This document shows positions 8,773 to 16,246 of a DNA stretch of 64,000 bases, piece after piece. The notes under the pieces are model-generated. The model had not been told where the DNA came from. It did not search any database and saw nothing but the letters and a program-made list of their open reading frames with translations. Positions within the stretch are counted from its first letter, which is position 1. Each line of letters starts with the position of its first letter. The DNA comes from Marinoscillum pacificum. Lineage in GTDB: Bacteria; Bacteroidota; Bacteroidia; Cytophagales; Cyclobacteriaceae. The position numbers were made by a program, and so were the translations under genes. Location: the NCBI RefSeq assembly GCF_024714495.1, contig NZ_JAMZMJ010000005.1:310001-374000 (forward strand), read 5' to 3'.

Positions 8773-9816
8773 ATGAAGAAAAAGGTCCTTATAATAGAAG
8801 ATCAACCAGAGGTTAGAGAAAATATTGCAGAATTATTAGAGTTATCCAACTATAACCCCATCACAGCTGAGAATGGTAAAATTGGTGTTAAAAAAGCTCT
8901 TCAAGAACAACCCGACATAATTCTTTGTGATATTATGATGCCTGAAATGGACGGTTATGAGGTTCTTTATTTGATAAGTAAGCGTCCAGAAATAGCCTCT
9001 ACGCCTTTTATTTTCCTTACGGCCAAGTCTGAGAAAGCAGATTTCAGAAAAGGGATGAACATGGGAGCTGACGACTATATCACTAAGCCATTTGAAGAAA
9101 TGGAGCTACTTGGCGCTATAGAAAGAAGGTTAAATAAATACGAAAAACTATCAACCAAAGATGAGCTTTCGGAGTTTGTAAAACAAGCTAAAAGCTATGC
9201 TGAGCTTGAAGACCTGGAAAACACCAGCAAAACAAGAAACTTTAAGAAGAAAGACATCTTGTATCGTCAAGGTGATTTTGCTTCTTACGCCTATAAAATC
9301 AAAACAGGTAAAGTAAAGATTTACCAAATCAATCAAGACGGTAAAGAATTTATCATCGACATTCTTACAGAAGGACAGTTCCTCGGTGAGAATGCTTTGA
9401 TTCAAGATACAGATCGTACAGAATTCGCTCAAGCTCTTGAGGACACTGAAGTAATCATGATTCCTCGTAAAGAGTTTCAAGATCTGATCTTTCAAAACAG
9501 AGAAGTGTCTGGTAAATTCATCAAAATGCTATCTAAAAACCTCCTGGAAAAAGAAAGCAGCCTAATGGAAATGGCCTATGACACGGTGAGAAAAAGAACT
9601 GCAGATGCTTTAATGAAGCTTTATGGCACTTATAGTGAAAGTACCGGTGCCACAAAATTTGAAGTCTCCAGAGCTGACCTTGCCAGCATGGTAGGTACCG
9701 CTACTGAGTCTGTGATACGAATGCTTTCTGAATTCAAAAAAGATGGTTACATCAAGATTGAAGGAAGTACAATCCATGTATTAGACGCTGAAAAACTTGG
9801 AAGCATTCGCTTTTAA
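8773..9816 (+). CDS. Receiver domain fused to a CRP/FNR-family transcription regulator
   Basis: A 347-residue fusion. Residues 1-120 form a CheY-like receiver with Asp53 (LCDIMMPEMDG), Thr in FLTAK and Lys in YITKPFEE. About 150-270 is a cyclic-nucleotide-binding-like barrel (DILYRQGDFASYAYKI, GQFLGENALI), and 275-345 an Crp-type helix-turn-helix (SRADLASMVGTATESVIRML) whose Glu and Arg match the residues that read the TGA core in CRP and FNR. There is only one cysteine (C52), so no FNR-type 4Fe-4S cluster can form; activity probably depends on phosphorylation by the upstream kinase. It is the obvious candidate to bind the TGA-N6-TCA sites nearby. Confidence 0.93.
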   Translation: MKKKVLIIEDQPEVRENIAELLELSNYNPITAENGKIGVKKALQEQPDIILCDIMMPEMDGYEVLYLISKRPEIASTPFIFLTAKSEKADFRKGMNMGADDYITKPFEEMELLGAIERRLNKYEKLSTKDELSEFVKQAKSYAELEDLENTSKTRNFKKKDILYRQGDFASYAYKIKTGKVKIYQINQDGKEFIIDILTEGQFLGENALIQDTDRTEFAQALEDTEVIMIPRKEFQDLIFQNREVSGKFIKMLSKNLLEKESSLMEMAYDTVRKRTADALMKLYGTYSESTGATKFEVSRADLASMVGTATESVIRMLSEFKKDGYIKIEGSTIHVLDAEKLGSIRF

Positions 9817-9831
9817 AAGTCAAGAAGCAGA

Positions 9832-9845
9832 CTGATTATTGTCAT
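9832..9845. promoter_or_regulatory. Candidate FNR/CRP-like site before hemN
   Basis: CTGATTATTGTCAT has the TGA-N6-TCA spacing; its centre is 41.5 bp before the hemN ATG. The element TTCCTTTG at 9868-9875 resembles the Bacteroidota -7 box TAnnTTTG and would give a transcript starting at or very near the ATG, with the site at the class II activator position. Confidence 0.5.
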
Positions 9846-9879
9846 GAGCTGATCCTAAGATTGGGGGTTCCTTTGTGTC

Positions 9880-11226
9880 ATGGAAAACCTGATCAAAAAA
9901 TACAACGTTCCTGGACCAAGATACACCAGCTATCCTACTGTGCCCTTTTGGGAAACTGAAAGACATACAGAAAGAGACTGGCGCCAATCTGTCAAGGACG
10001 GGTTTTGGAGAAGTGGGAAAGAAATCAGTCTGTATATCCATTTACCTTTTTGCGAAAGCCTTTGCACCTATTGTGGTTGCACCACGCGAATCACTAAAAA
10101 TCATAGTGTAGAAGGTAGATATATAAGCTATCTACTTAAGGAATGGAATATCTATGTCAGTACATTTGGTGCCAGACCAATTGTAAAGGAAATCCACCTA
10201 GGTGGAGGAACGCCAACATTCTTTTCTCCTGAAAACCTGGAGTTTTTGATCAATGGAATTCTGGAAAACAGTACATTGGCTGACAACTACGAATTTGGGT
10301 TTGAAGGTCATCCAGGCAATACTACAGAGGCACATTTAAAAGCACTATCCAGACTCGGCTTTAAAAGAGTGAGCTTTGGCATTCAGGACTTTGATCCAGA
10401 AGTTCAAAAGACCATCAACAGAAAACAAACCTTTGAGCAAGTCAAAGAGGTTACCAACCTGGCTAGAAAATACGGATTTACTAGTATCAACTTTGATTTG
10501 ATCTATGGACTTCCAAAACAAACAACTCGAAGTGTAGCCAAGACTATTGAGCAAACCATACATCTGAACCCTTCGCGAATTGCATTCTATGGATATGCAC
10601 ATGTGCCCTGGGTGAAAGCTGCACAAAAATCTTTTGAAAAGTTTTTGCCTCTTCCTGAGGACAGAGCCTCGATGTATCAACTAGGCAAGCGCATGCTTAC
10701 CGATGCTGGATATAGGGATATAGGAATGGATCACTTTGCTCTTAACCAAGATAAGTTGTACCAGGCTTTTGATCAGGGACAATTACATAGAAACTTTATG
10801 GGGTATACTACTCAAGATACTGATCTCTTGATTGGACTGGGAATGAGTTCGATAAGTGATAGCTGGACAGCCTTCAGCCAAAATGAAAAGCTCATTTCCA
10901 ATTACTATGAACGCCTTGATAAGGATGAACTCCCAATTACCAAAGGACATCAACTTACAATTGAAGACTTAAAAATCAGACGGCATATACTTAACCTAAT
11001 GTGCAAATTTGCAACCAATTGGTCTTCTGAAGAGCTATTAGAAATAGGCATTGGTTTCAATGTTGAGTTGCTGAATAACTTAAGCAATGATGGACTGATC
11101 TATTGGGATGAATTTGGCATAGAGATACTCGATGCTGGTAGACCATTTATTAGAAATATCTGCATGGCTTTGGATTCCAGACTTTGGAATGCTCAAAAGT
11201 TCTCCAGATTTAGCCAGACAGTTTAA
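9880..11226 (+). CDS. hemN: Oxygen-independent coproporphyrinogen III oxidase
   Basis: A 448-residue radical-SAM enzyme that decarboxylates coproporphyrinogen III to protoporphyrinogen IX without oxygen. The cluster motif is C58-x3-C62-x2-C65 with an additional C67 (FCESLCTYCGC), as in true HemN rather than HemW. The N terminus PGPRYTSYPTVPFW, the SAM-binding segment HLGGGTPTF and the C-terminal HemN domain are in place. It follows the receiver-CRP gene by 63 nt and carries its own candidate FNR/CRP-like site, suggesting induction at low oxygen. A rho-independent terminator follows at 11254. Confidence 0.96.
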   Translation: MENLIKKYNVPGPRYTSYPTVPFWETERHTERDWRQSVKDGFWRSGKEISLYIHLPFCESLCTYCGCTTRITKNHSVEGRYISYLLKEWNIYVSTFGARPIVKEIHLGGGTPTFFSPENLEFLINGILENSTLADNYEFGFEGHPGNTTEAHLKALSRLGFKRVSFGIQDFDPEVQKTINRKQTFEQVKEVTNLARKYGFTSINFDLIYGLPKQTTRSVAKTIEQTIHLNPSRIAFYGYAHVPWVKAAQKSFEKFLPLPEDRASMYQLGKRMLTDAGYRDIGMDHFALNQDKLYQAFDQGQLHRNFMGYTTQDTDLLIGLGMSSISDSWTAFSQNEKLISNYYERLDKDELPITKGHQLTIEDLKIRRHILNLMCKFATNWSSEELLEIGIGFNVELLNNLSNDGLIYWDEFGIEILDAGRPFIRNICMALDSRLWNAQKFSRFSQTV

Positions 11227-11253
11227 AATATTTTTGCTTTCTTGTACATATTT

Positions 11254-11284
11254 AAGGCTTGCCAAACAATTGGCAAGCCTTTTT
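11254..11284 (+). terminator. Rho-independent terminator after hemN
   Basis: A perfect 12-bp inverted repeat (AAGGCTTGCCAA, loop ACAA, TTGGCAAGCCTT) followed by a short T run. Confidence 0.85.
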
Positions 11285-11301
11285 CACTTGTTACTTATAG
11301 C

Positions 11302-11309
11302 TATTTTTG
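11302..11309 (+). promoter_or_regulatory. -7 element of the promoter for the YceI gene
   Basis: TATTTTTG matches the Bacteroidota -7 consensus TAnnTTTG exactly and lies 26 bp before the ATG. No TTTG is seen at the right distance for a -33 element. Confidence 0.4.
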
Positions 11310-11334
11310 GCACAAGAGTTGTTGATTATCATTT

Positions 11335-11943
11335 ATGAAGCAAACCATCCTTACCAGTTTTTTCACCCTTGTTTCACTCTTAGCTTTTAGTCAATCAACC
11401 AAAAGAAACCATGAGGTCACGGTTACTTCAAGTAAGTTCACAATCGAAGGATCTACGAATGTCAATCAGTTTAAATGTTCGTTGGAAGAGTACCTACCAT
11501 CAGACACCTTAGCAATCAAAAGCACCTGGAATAATAAACGGATTTCCTTCGAAAACTTGATCCTGACCTACCCTGTTTCATCCTTTGACTGTGGTATTGC
11601 CGCAATGAATCAAGACATGCAAAGCTTGCTGAAGAGCGAGGATTATCCCACAATGATTTTGCATATTGAGGACATTGACTTAAAGAATAAACAAGAAGCT
11701 ATTGAAACCTTGTACGTGAGTTCAAAAGTGAAGCTAACAATAGCTAATGTAACACGGGAGGTTTCAATCAAAGATGGGATAGTCACAAATCACTCAGAGA
11801 GTTCTTTGACCTTTTCTGGAACAGTGGACATCAATATGAAAGATTTCCAGATGGAGCCACCGGTGAAATTCTGGGGAATGGTGCAGGTAAACGAAAAACT
11901 CACAGTCCGATTTGCTGTGAGAATGGAAGTAAAGAATTTATAA
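11335..11943 (+). CDS. Exported YceI-family protein
   Basis: A 202-residue protein with a signal peptide (MKQTILTSFFTLVSLLAFSQ) and a YceI-like lipocalin fold: an early FTIEGSTNVNQFKC segment, the middle DMQSLLKSEDYPTMIL and the C-terminal repeat of beta strands ending VKFWGMVQVNEKLTVRF. YceI proteins are periplasmic and bind polyprenoid or other amphiphilic lipids. A second, more typical YceI gene lies at 13295-13825, on the other side of the porin gene, so the locus holds two divergent paralogues. The ligand is not known. Confidence 0.85.
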   Translation: MKQTILTSFFTLVSLLAFSQSTKRNHEVTVTSSKFTIEGSTNVNQFKCSLEEYLPSDTLAIKSTWNNKRISFENLILTYPVSSFDCGIAAMNQDMQSLLKSEDYPTMILHIEDIDLKNKQEAIETLYVSSKVKLTIANVTREVSIKDGIVTNHSESSLTFSGTVDINMKDFQMEPPVKFWGMVQVNEKLTVRFAVRMEVKNL

Positions 11944-11944
11944 A

Positions 11945-11978
11945 ATAAAAAGAAGCCGTCCGCCTAAAGGCGAACGAC
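11945..11978 (-). terminator. Terminator of the porin gene
   Basis: On the minus strand a 10-bp stem GTCGTTCGCC / GGCGGACGGC (two G-U pairs, loop TTTA) is followed by a T-rich tail. On the plus strand the same pairs become A-C mismatches, so it works best for the minus-strand gene. Confidence 0.65.
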
Positions 11979-11998
11979 CTCTCAACTAAACAGGACCG

Positions 11999-13270
11999 TT
12001 AGAATCCGATGGTAGCCTCTAGAACTATACCATCAAACTGACCATCCTGAAAATCTGTACCATTCCAACCATCTCCATCATATGCTTGCTTCACGTATTC
12101 AAGTTTGGCTAGTACATTTTTGGTTAGGAACCAACCTCCACCTATGTTCAATCTGTTGATTTTCTTAGTTGCAGCTCCGTCGATATCTTCACCACTTACC
12201 GCATTGTATCTTCCACCCAGATAGATATTCTCTTCAGCTCCGAATCTGTAGATTACTTCGGCACCAGTTTGAGTGTAAGCACCTCCTACTTCATCGTTTC
12301 CATTACTTGCATTTTCAAATACTCCGAAGAATTCAAGTCCCTGGAATTTCACAAATGGAGTGATCTGGAAAGAGTTGATATAGCCACCTACTGGTGCGTA
12401 GTTAAAGCCTGGGTTGAATCGACCAGTTCTGAAATCAGAGCTACTGTAAGTCAACACGTTGTAGTATCTAGCACCTGCTCTGTCTCCAGCATACAAGTCA
12501 TTTCTAGTACTTTGATCGCTCACAGTCAAGAAAGACCCTGTTAATCTAACTCTCAGATCATCGTTGATTTGCTTATCGTAACCAAGTTTACCGAAGAACA
12601 CAAATCCTTTATCAGGGTTGTTCAGCACATTTTGATTTAATCGACCGTTAGTAATACCTACCACCGCTAGCAAACCATTGTTTTGAACTGTTACTTCTGC
12701 AAAGGGTTCTGTAGAAAATGCATCCATGATGTAGTTACCTACAAATGGGTTGTAGATTGCACGAGCGTTATCAGATCTTCTAAAGTGTGTGTCACCATAG
12801 TTGAATTCATCCATACCTACTCTAATCGTTGTATAATTCATCAGGCCACTTAAGAAACCAGGTTTGATGAAATCGAGCTTGTCCATTTGAATGTATCCAC
12901 CTTTCACATAAGCTTCTGTGTGGTGACGAGAAGATAGATAAGTTCTCAAGTGCATTCTCAAACCATCGGCTAGCTGAACGTCAAGATTTAAGTTAGCTGT
13001 TGGCAAATTGAAGTTGTTTCCGATATCTGGAAGCGTGTCACCAGCGTTGGTATGACTTAGGCCCTGGAATTGCAAAGCAAAATCACCTCCAACCCATACT
13101 TTTAGACCATCAAACTCAACATCGTTTTCCTTTGACGTTTCAAATACATTCAGGCCATCTTTATTATTACTTCTAAAGTACTGTAAACCTGTTTGTTGCG
13201 CGAAGAGCACTGTAGTAGTTAGCATCGCTAACACCACCAATATAAGAGATTTTGGATTTAACGTTTTCAT
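11999..13270 (-). CDS. Outer membrane porin-like beta-barrel protein
   Basis: A 423-residue protein with a clear signal peptide (ending TTTVLFAQ), alternating amphipathic strands throughout and a C-terminal Phe (EATIGF), the usual end of an outer-membrane barrel. Motifs such as GLKVWVGGDFALQFQGLSH and GGRYNAVSG resemble phosphate-selective and related porins of Bacteroidota, but substrate cannot be assigned. It lies 24 nt downstream of an exported YceI gene on the same strand, so both are probably one transcript ending at the hairpin 11945-11978. Confidence 0.75.
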   Translation of the reverse strand: MKTLNPKSLILVVLAMLTTTVLFAQQTGLQYFRSNNKDGLNVFETSKENDVEFDGLKVWVGGDFALQFQGLSHTNAGDTLPDIGNNFNLPTANLNLDVQLADGLRMHLRTYLSSRHHTEAYVKGGYIQMDKLDFIKPGFLSGLMNYTTIRVGMDEFNYGDTHFRRSDNARAIYNPFVGNYIMDAFSTEPFAEVTVQNNGLLAVVGITNGRLNQNVLNNPDKGFVFFGKLGYDKQINDDLRVRLTGSFLTVSDQSTRNDLYAGDRAGARYYNVLTYSSSDFRTGRFNPGFNYAPVGGYINSFQITPFVKFQGLEFFGVFENASNGNDEVGGAYTQTGAEVIYRFGAEENIYLGGRYNAVSGEDIDGAATKKINRLNIGGGWFLTKNVLAKLEYVKQAYDGDGWNGTDFQDGQFDGIVLEATIGF

Positions 13271-13294
13271 AATTGTTAGCTTGTTTATAGTGTA

Positions 13295-13825
13295 TTAGTT
13301 GAGAATAAAATTGTATTCGATTGATACTTCGTCACCTGTAGTTAAGGTTCCGAACATTGCCGTAGGTGGTTCTATACCAAACTCAGACATTACCAGGCTT
13401 ACCTGACCGGAGACTTGTAATAACCCGTCTTGAAGTTCTTTGGTAATTGCAGTGAATGGGACTTCTTTGGTTTTACCTATAAGACTCAATGTGCCTTTAC
13501 CATTGATTTTGCCATCCGTGATAGTTAGCTGACTTGCCTTGAAAGTGATATTTGGATATTCTTTAGCTTCTAGCGCGTCATAGGTCTTGTCATCCATGAT
13601 AGACTTGCCACTCTTGATTGATTTAGAAATTACGGTTACTTGTAGGTTATTGATGGTTTGACCATTCAACGCTCCTTTCACAGTATATTCATTGATCACA
13701 CTCTCCCAGTCATGTACTGTAGATGTGCCCTTTACTAAAAACTCACTCTTTGATGTATTAGCTTCAAAGGTTCCTTGTCCTGCAATTAGTCCCCATAAAA
13801 GGACTGTGGTGATAATCGCCTTCAT
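13295..13825 (-). CDS. Exported YceI-family protein
   Basis: A 176-residue protein with signal peptide MKAIITTVLLWGLIAG and the classical YceI pattern: FLVKGTSTVHDWES, MDDKTYDALEAKEYPNITF, GTLSLIGKTKEVPF and VMSEFGIEPPTAMFGTL. I chose ATG 13825; a longer open frame reaches 13948 but its extra 41 residues are not signal-like and have no family counterpart. It precedes the porin gene in the same direction. A candidate FNR/CRP-like site at 13949-13962 lies about 125 bp upstream. Confidence 0.92.
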   Translation of the reverse strand: MKAIITTVLLWGLIAGQGTFEANTSKSEFLVKGTSTVHDWESVINEYTVKGALNGQTINNLQVTVISKSIKSGKSIMDDKTYDALEAKEYPNITFKASQLTITDGKINGKGTLSLIGKTKEVPFTAITKELQDGLLQVSGQVSLVMSEFGIEPPTAMFGTLTTGDEVSIEYNFILN

Positions 13826-13948
13826 TGTTGATTCTCTGTTTAGTTGATGATGCAAACATAGAGGGGCGATCAAGGCTGTGGTATGACGGATATAGCCATG
13901 ATAGCTGAACCTAATCAGGAAATAATTTGACCAATCGCAACTCTGCAA

Positions 13949-13962
13949 ATGATGAATGTCAT
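13949..13962. promoter_or_regulatory. Candidate FNR/CRP-like site between YceI and sulfurtransferase genes
   Basis: ATGATGAATGTCAT has the TGA-N6-TCA spacing and the same right half (TGTCAT) as the sites at 7383, 7435 and 9832. It lies 29 bp before the sulfurtransferase ATG and could also serve the divergent YceI-porin unit. Confidence 0.42.
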
Positions 13963-13991
13963 ATTGCTTATATTAGCTGAAAACAGCCCAT

Positions 13992-14831
13992 ATGAATCCT
14001 CTGATAGAAGTAACTGAACTACAAGAGATTGCAGATCCTAACCTTATAATCATCGACGCATCTGGTTCACCCGTTGCAAAAACATCTTTCGAAGAGGAGC
14101 ATATTCCTGGAGCAATTTTTATGAGTCTAAATGAAGACTTATCAGCAATTGATGATCCTGCAAAAGGAGGAAGACACCCATTACCTCATCCTGAGAAGTT
14201 TGGAAAGACGCTATCTCGATTTGGCATATCCATTCACAGCCATGTCGTAGCTTATGATCACCTGGGTGGTGGTAACGCAGCTGCAAGACTTTGGTGGATG
14301 CTCAAAGCTCAAGGGCATAAACGAGTTCAGGTGTTAAATGGAGGTTTTCAGTCATGGAAGGCAGCTGGAAATACGATCTTAAGTGGGCTATCTAAACCTA
14401 GAAGTATAGAAACTCCATACCCAACAGGTGATTGGCAATTAGGTATAATAGATTTAAAAGATGTTATACAGGCAAGCTCAGACTCCTCAAAGATTATCAT
14501 TGACGTACGAGAAGGTTTTAGATATGATGGAGAAAGTGAACCAATTGATTTGGTGGCAGGCCACATTCCAAATGCAATCAATATGTTCTTCAAAAATAAC
14601 TTAACCGAAAATGGCTCCTTTAAATCGGCAGAAGAACTAAAAGAACTTTATCATCCGATTACTGCTAAACTTAAAAAAAATGAAGTAATTGTACACTGTG
14701 GCTCAGGAGTTACTGCTTGTCATTCGATCCTGGCACTGGCTCACGCAGGATTACCTCTACCACTGTTATACGTAGGATCCTGGAGTGAGTGGTCCAGAAA
14801 TAACCTTCCAATCACAAGTCTGCATTCCTAA
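13992..14831 (+). CDS. Sulfurtransferase, 3-mercaptopyruvate type
   Basis: A 279-residue protein with two rhodanese domains (about 1-130 and 145-279). The active-site loop in the second domain is C236-GSGVTAC; CGSGVTA is the form typical of 3-mercaptopyruvate sulfurtransferases, where thiosulfate enzymes usually have CRKGVTA. HIPGAIFM and GHIPNAINMFF are the conserved Cys-loop partners. No signal peptide, so cytosolic. It transfers sulfane sulfur to thiols or cyanide. The gene is monocistronic; a candidate FNR/CRP-like site precedes it. Confidence 0.92.
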   Translation: MNPLIEVTELQEIADPNLIIIDASGSPVAKTSFEEEHIPGAIFMSLNEDLSAIDDPAKGGRHPLPHPEKFGKTLSRFGISIHSHVVAYDHLGGGNAAARLWWMLKAQGHKRVQVLNGGFQSWKAAGNTILSGLSKPRSIETPYPTGDWQLGIIDLKDVIQASSDSSKIIIDVREGFRYDGESEPIDLVAGHIPNAINMFFKNNLTENGSFKSAEELKELYHPITAKLKKNEVIVHCGSGVTACHSILALAHAGLPLPLLYVGSWSEWSRNNLPITSLHS

Positions 14832-14907
14832 ATTGAATGCGAAGAGGATCTGTATGTCCATGACCAAGAATAGAATTTGAACAAGACGCTTTTGATTGGA
14901 ATAGCGA

Positions 14908-15072
14908 GTGCCTGTTAGGGACTTGTTTGATACTCCTGCCTGGGTGTATTTTGATAAGGTCCCTGACAAAACATCTTCGTATTCAATCAACAGTATAGCC
15001 GTGAGTGAATTGGGCATTTGGCACCTTCCCTCTTTTGGAGATGTTTACGAACATAAGTTCTATAAGAAATGA
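14908..15072 (+). pseudogene. Possible gene remnant or small orphan ORF
   Basis: A 54-codon frame from GTG 14908 to TGA 15072. The composition (DLFDTPAWVYFDKVPD, then IWHLPSFGDVYEHKFY) looks protein-like and unlike random translation, but it is preceded by an in-frame stop, has no recognisable start region, and matches no family I know. It could be the C-terminal leftover of a decayed gene. The gap 14832-15149 holds otherwise only the terminator at 15074-15107. An opposite-strand frame at 14766-15017 is less convincing. Confidence 0.25.
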
Positions 15073-15073
15073 C

Positions 15074-15107
15074 AAAAGAAAAGCCCGAATGCTTGGCACC
15101 CGGGCTT
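15074..15107 (-). terminator. Terminator of the LKGPE-repeat gene
   Basis: On the minus strand AAGCCCG and CGGGCTT form a stem around a 13-nt loop that holds an extra TGC/GCA pair set, followed by TTCTTTT. Confidence 0.65.
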
Positions 15108-15149
15108 CTTGTGAATGATCACCACTCACGACCTATTGATGTTATTTAA

Positions 15150-15518
15150 TTATTTACTGCCAGTCATACCTCCGCCATCATCAGCTTTGCGTACTTTCTT
15201 ATCCTTGGCATACATGGAATCATTTCTCTCATCAACCCATGGCTTTCTATTCTTATACTCCGGCCCTTTTAATTGTTCTTCTTGAGTACCAAGAGTTACC
15301 AATACTTTTTTACCAGACTTTCTCTCTAAAGGAGTTGCATTCTTTGCTTCTGGACCTTTAAGAGTCTCTCCTGATTTGGTAAAAACCTGAGTTTTTTCCA
15401 CTGGATTTTTCCATGGTTTTCTATTTTTATATTCAGGACCTTTTAGTTTGCCAGTCTGCGCAACTGCACCGAAAGAAACCATAAGTCCGAGGGTTAATGC
15501 TATTGCTAAATTTTTCAT
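15150..15518 (-). CDS. Small exported protein with LKGPE repeats, function unknown
   Basis: A 122-residue protein with signal peptide (MKNLAIALTLGLMVSFGAVAQ). The mature part has three copies of LKGPExKN at residues 25, 53 and 83; the first and third extend to LKGPEYKNRKPW. It is very rich in Lys and ends in GGGMTGSK. The open frame reaches 15578, but the extra 20 residues precede a textbook signal peptide, so ATG 15518 is preferred. No catalytic residues are seen and there is no cysteine. I do not recognise the family; a basic periplasmic or surface protein is all that can be said. Confidence 0.65.
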   Translation of the reverse strand: MKNLAIALTLGLMVSFGAVAQTGKLKGPEYKNRKPWKNPVEKTQVFTKSGETLKGPEAKNATPLERKSGKKVLVTLGTQEEQLKGPEYKNRKPWVDERNDSMYAKDKKVRKADDGGGMTGSK

Positions 15519-15597
15519 GACGTTTATTGGTTTTGTTACATACAAATTAACGCCATATACCCCCTCGAGTAATTCCAAAAAAAATGGTAAAATGTAC

Positions 15598-15613
15598 TCC
15601 GTATTTTTACGGA
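15598..15613 (-). terminator. Weak hairpin after the NarL-type regulator
   Basis: TCCGTA/TACGGA form a 6-bp stem with a 4-nt loop just after the regulator stop; the T run on the minus strand is some 14 nt further, so termination here is uncertain. Confidence 0.3.
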
Positions 15614-15616
15614 TGC

Positions 15617-16246
15617 CTAGATGAGATTCAATTTGACCGCTTTCTTGATCAGCTCTGCGGTATTCTGAACATTGAGTTTTTTCATCATATTGACACGATG
15701 TGTTTCAACCGTCCTGGAGCTAACGAACAATTCATCGGCTATTTCTTTCGTTGTTTTACCATCAGAAACCAACTGAAGCACTTGTAACTCACGCTCTGAT
15801 AGCTGCTGAGGATCATCTCCTTCTAACGACATATTTCCTACCATGAGTTGAGAAATCTCACTATTAAAATATTTCCTTCCAAAGGACGCTTCTTTAACGG
15901 CCTTCGTGAGTTCCTCTTTGTCAGCATTTTTCAATAAGTAGCCAAAAGCACCACTACGAGCTGCTTTTACCACATACTGACCATCAGCATGCATAGTTAA
16001 GACAACAAAACGAATGGTTGGAAATTTCTTTTTACACTGCTTGATAGCTGATATTCCATCACCTCCAGGCATGGTCACATCAATTAAAACAACTTCAGGC
16101 AAAGTTGACTCAAAAAATGAAAGCATGGACTCCACTGAATCAGCTTCGCCGATCACTTCTATGTCTGAATTACTTGAAAAGATGGAGCGTATTCCTTCAC
16201 GAAACAGCTGATGATCATCCACAACTAATACTCTAATCTTGCTCAT
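15617..16246 (-). CDS. NarL/LuxR-family response regulator
   Basis: A 209-residue regulator. The receiver domain has D10/D11, phospho-acceptor Asp56 (VVLIDVTMPGGDG) and Lys in YLLKNADKEEL. The C-terminal helix-turn-helix is of the LuxR type: LSERELQVLQLVSDGKTTKEI and ELFVSSRTVETHRVNMMKKL. The gene overlaps the upstream kinase by 14 nt, so the pair is coupled. Targets are not known; bioB is the first gene of the same apparent operon. Confidence 0.93.
   Translation of the reverse strand: MSKIRVLVVDDHQLFREGIRSIFSSNSDIEVIGEADSVESMLSFFESTLPEVVLIDVTMPGGDGISAIKQCKKKFPTIRFVVLTMHADGQYVVKAARSGAFGYLLKNADKEELTKAVKEASFGRKYFNSEISQLMVGNMSLEGDDPQQLSERELQVLQLVSDGKTTKEIADELFVSSRTVETHRVNMMKKLNVQNTAELIKKAVKLNLI

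Noticed and set aside
9151-9495. Antisense open frames in the regulator and other genes
   Set aside because: They lie opposite well-supported genes, lack motifs and are explained as shadow frames.
13883-13896. Further FNR/CRP-like site before the YceI gene
   Set aside because: Only one half (ATGAC) fits; the other half does not match TGTCAT.
13826-13948. N-terminal extension of the YceI gene
   Set aside because: The extra 41 residues precede a clear signal peptide at ATG 13825 and look like untranslated leader.
14766-15017. Minus-strand open frame of 83 codons
   Set aside because: No family resemblance and it overlaps the sulfurtransferase end; composition is like an antisense frame.
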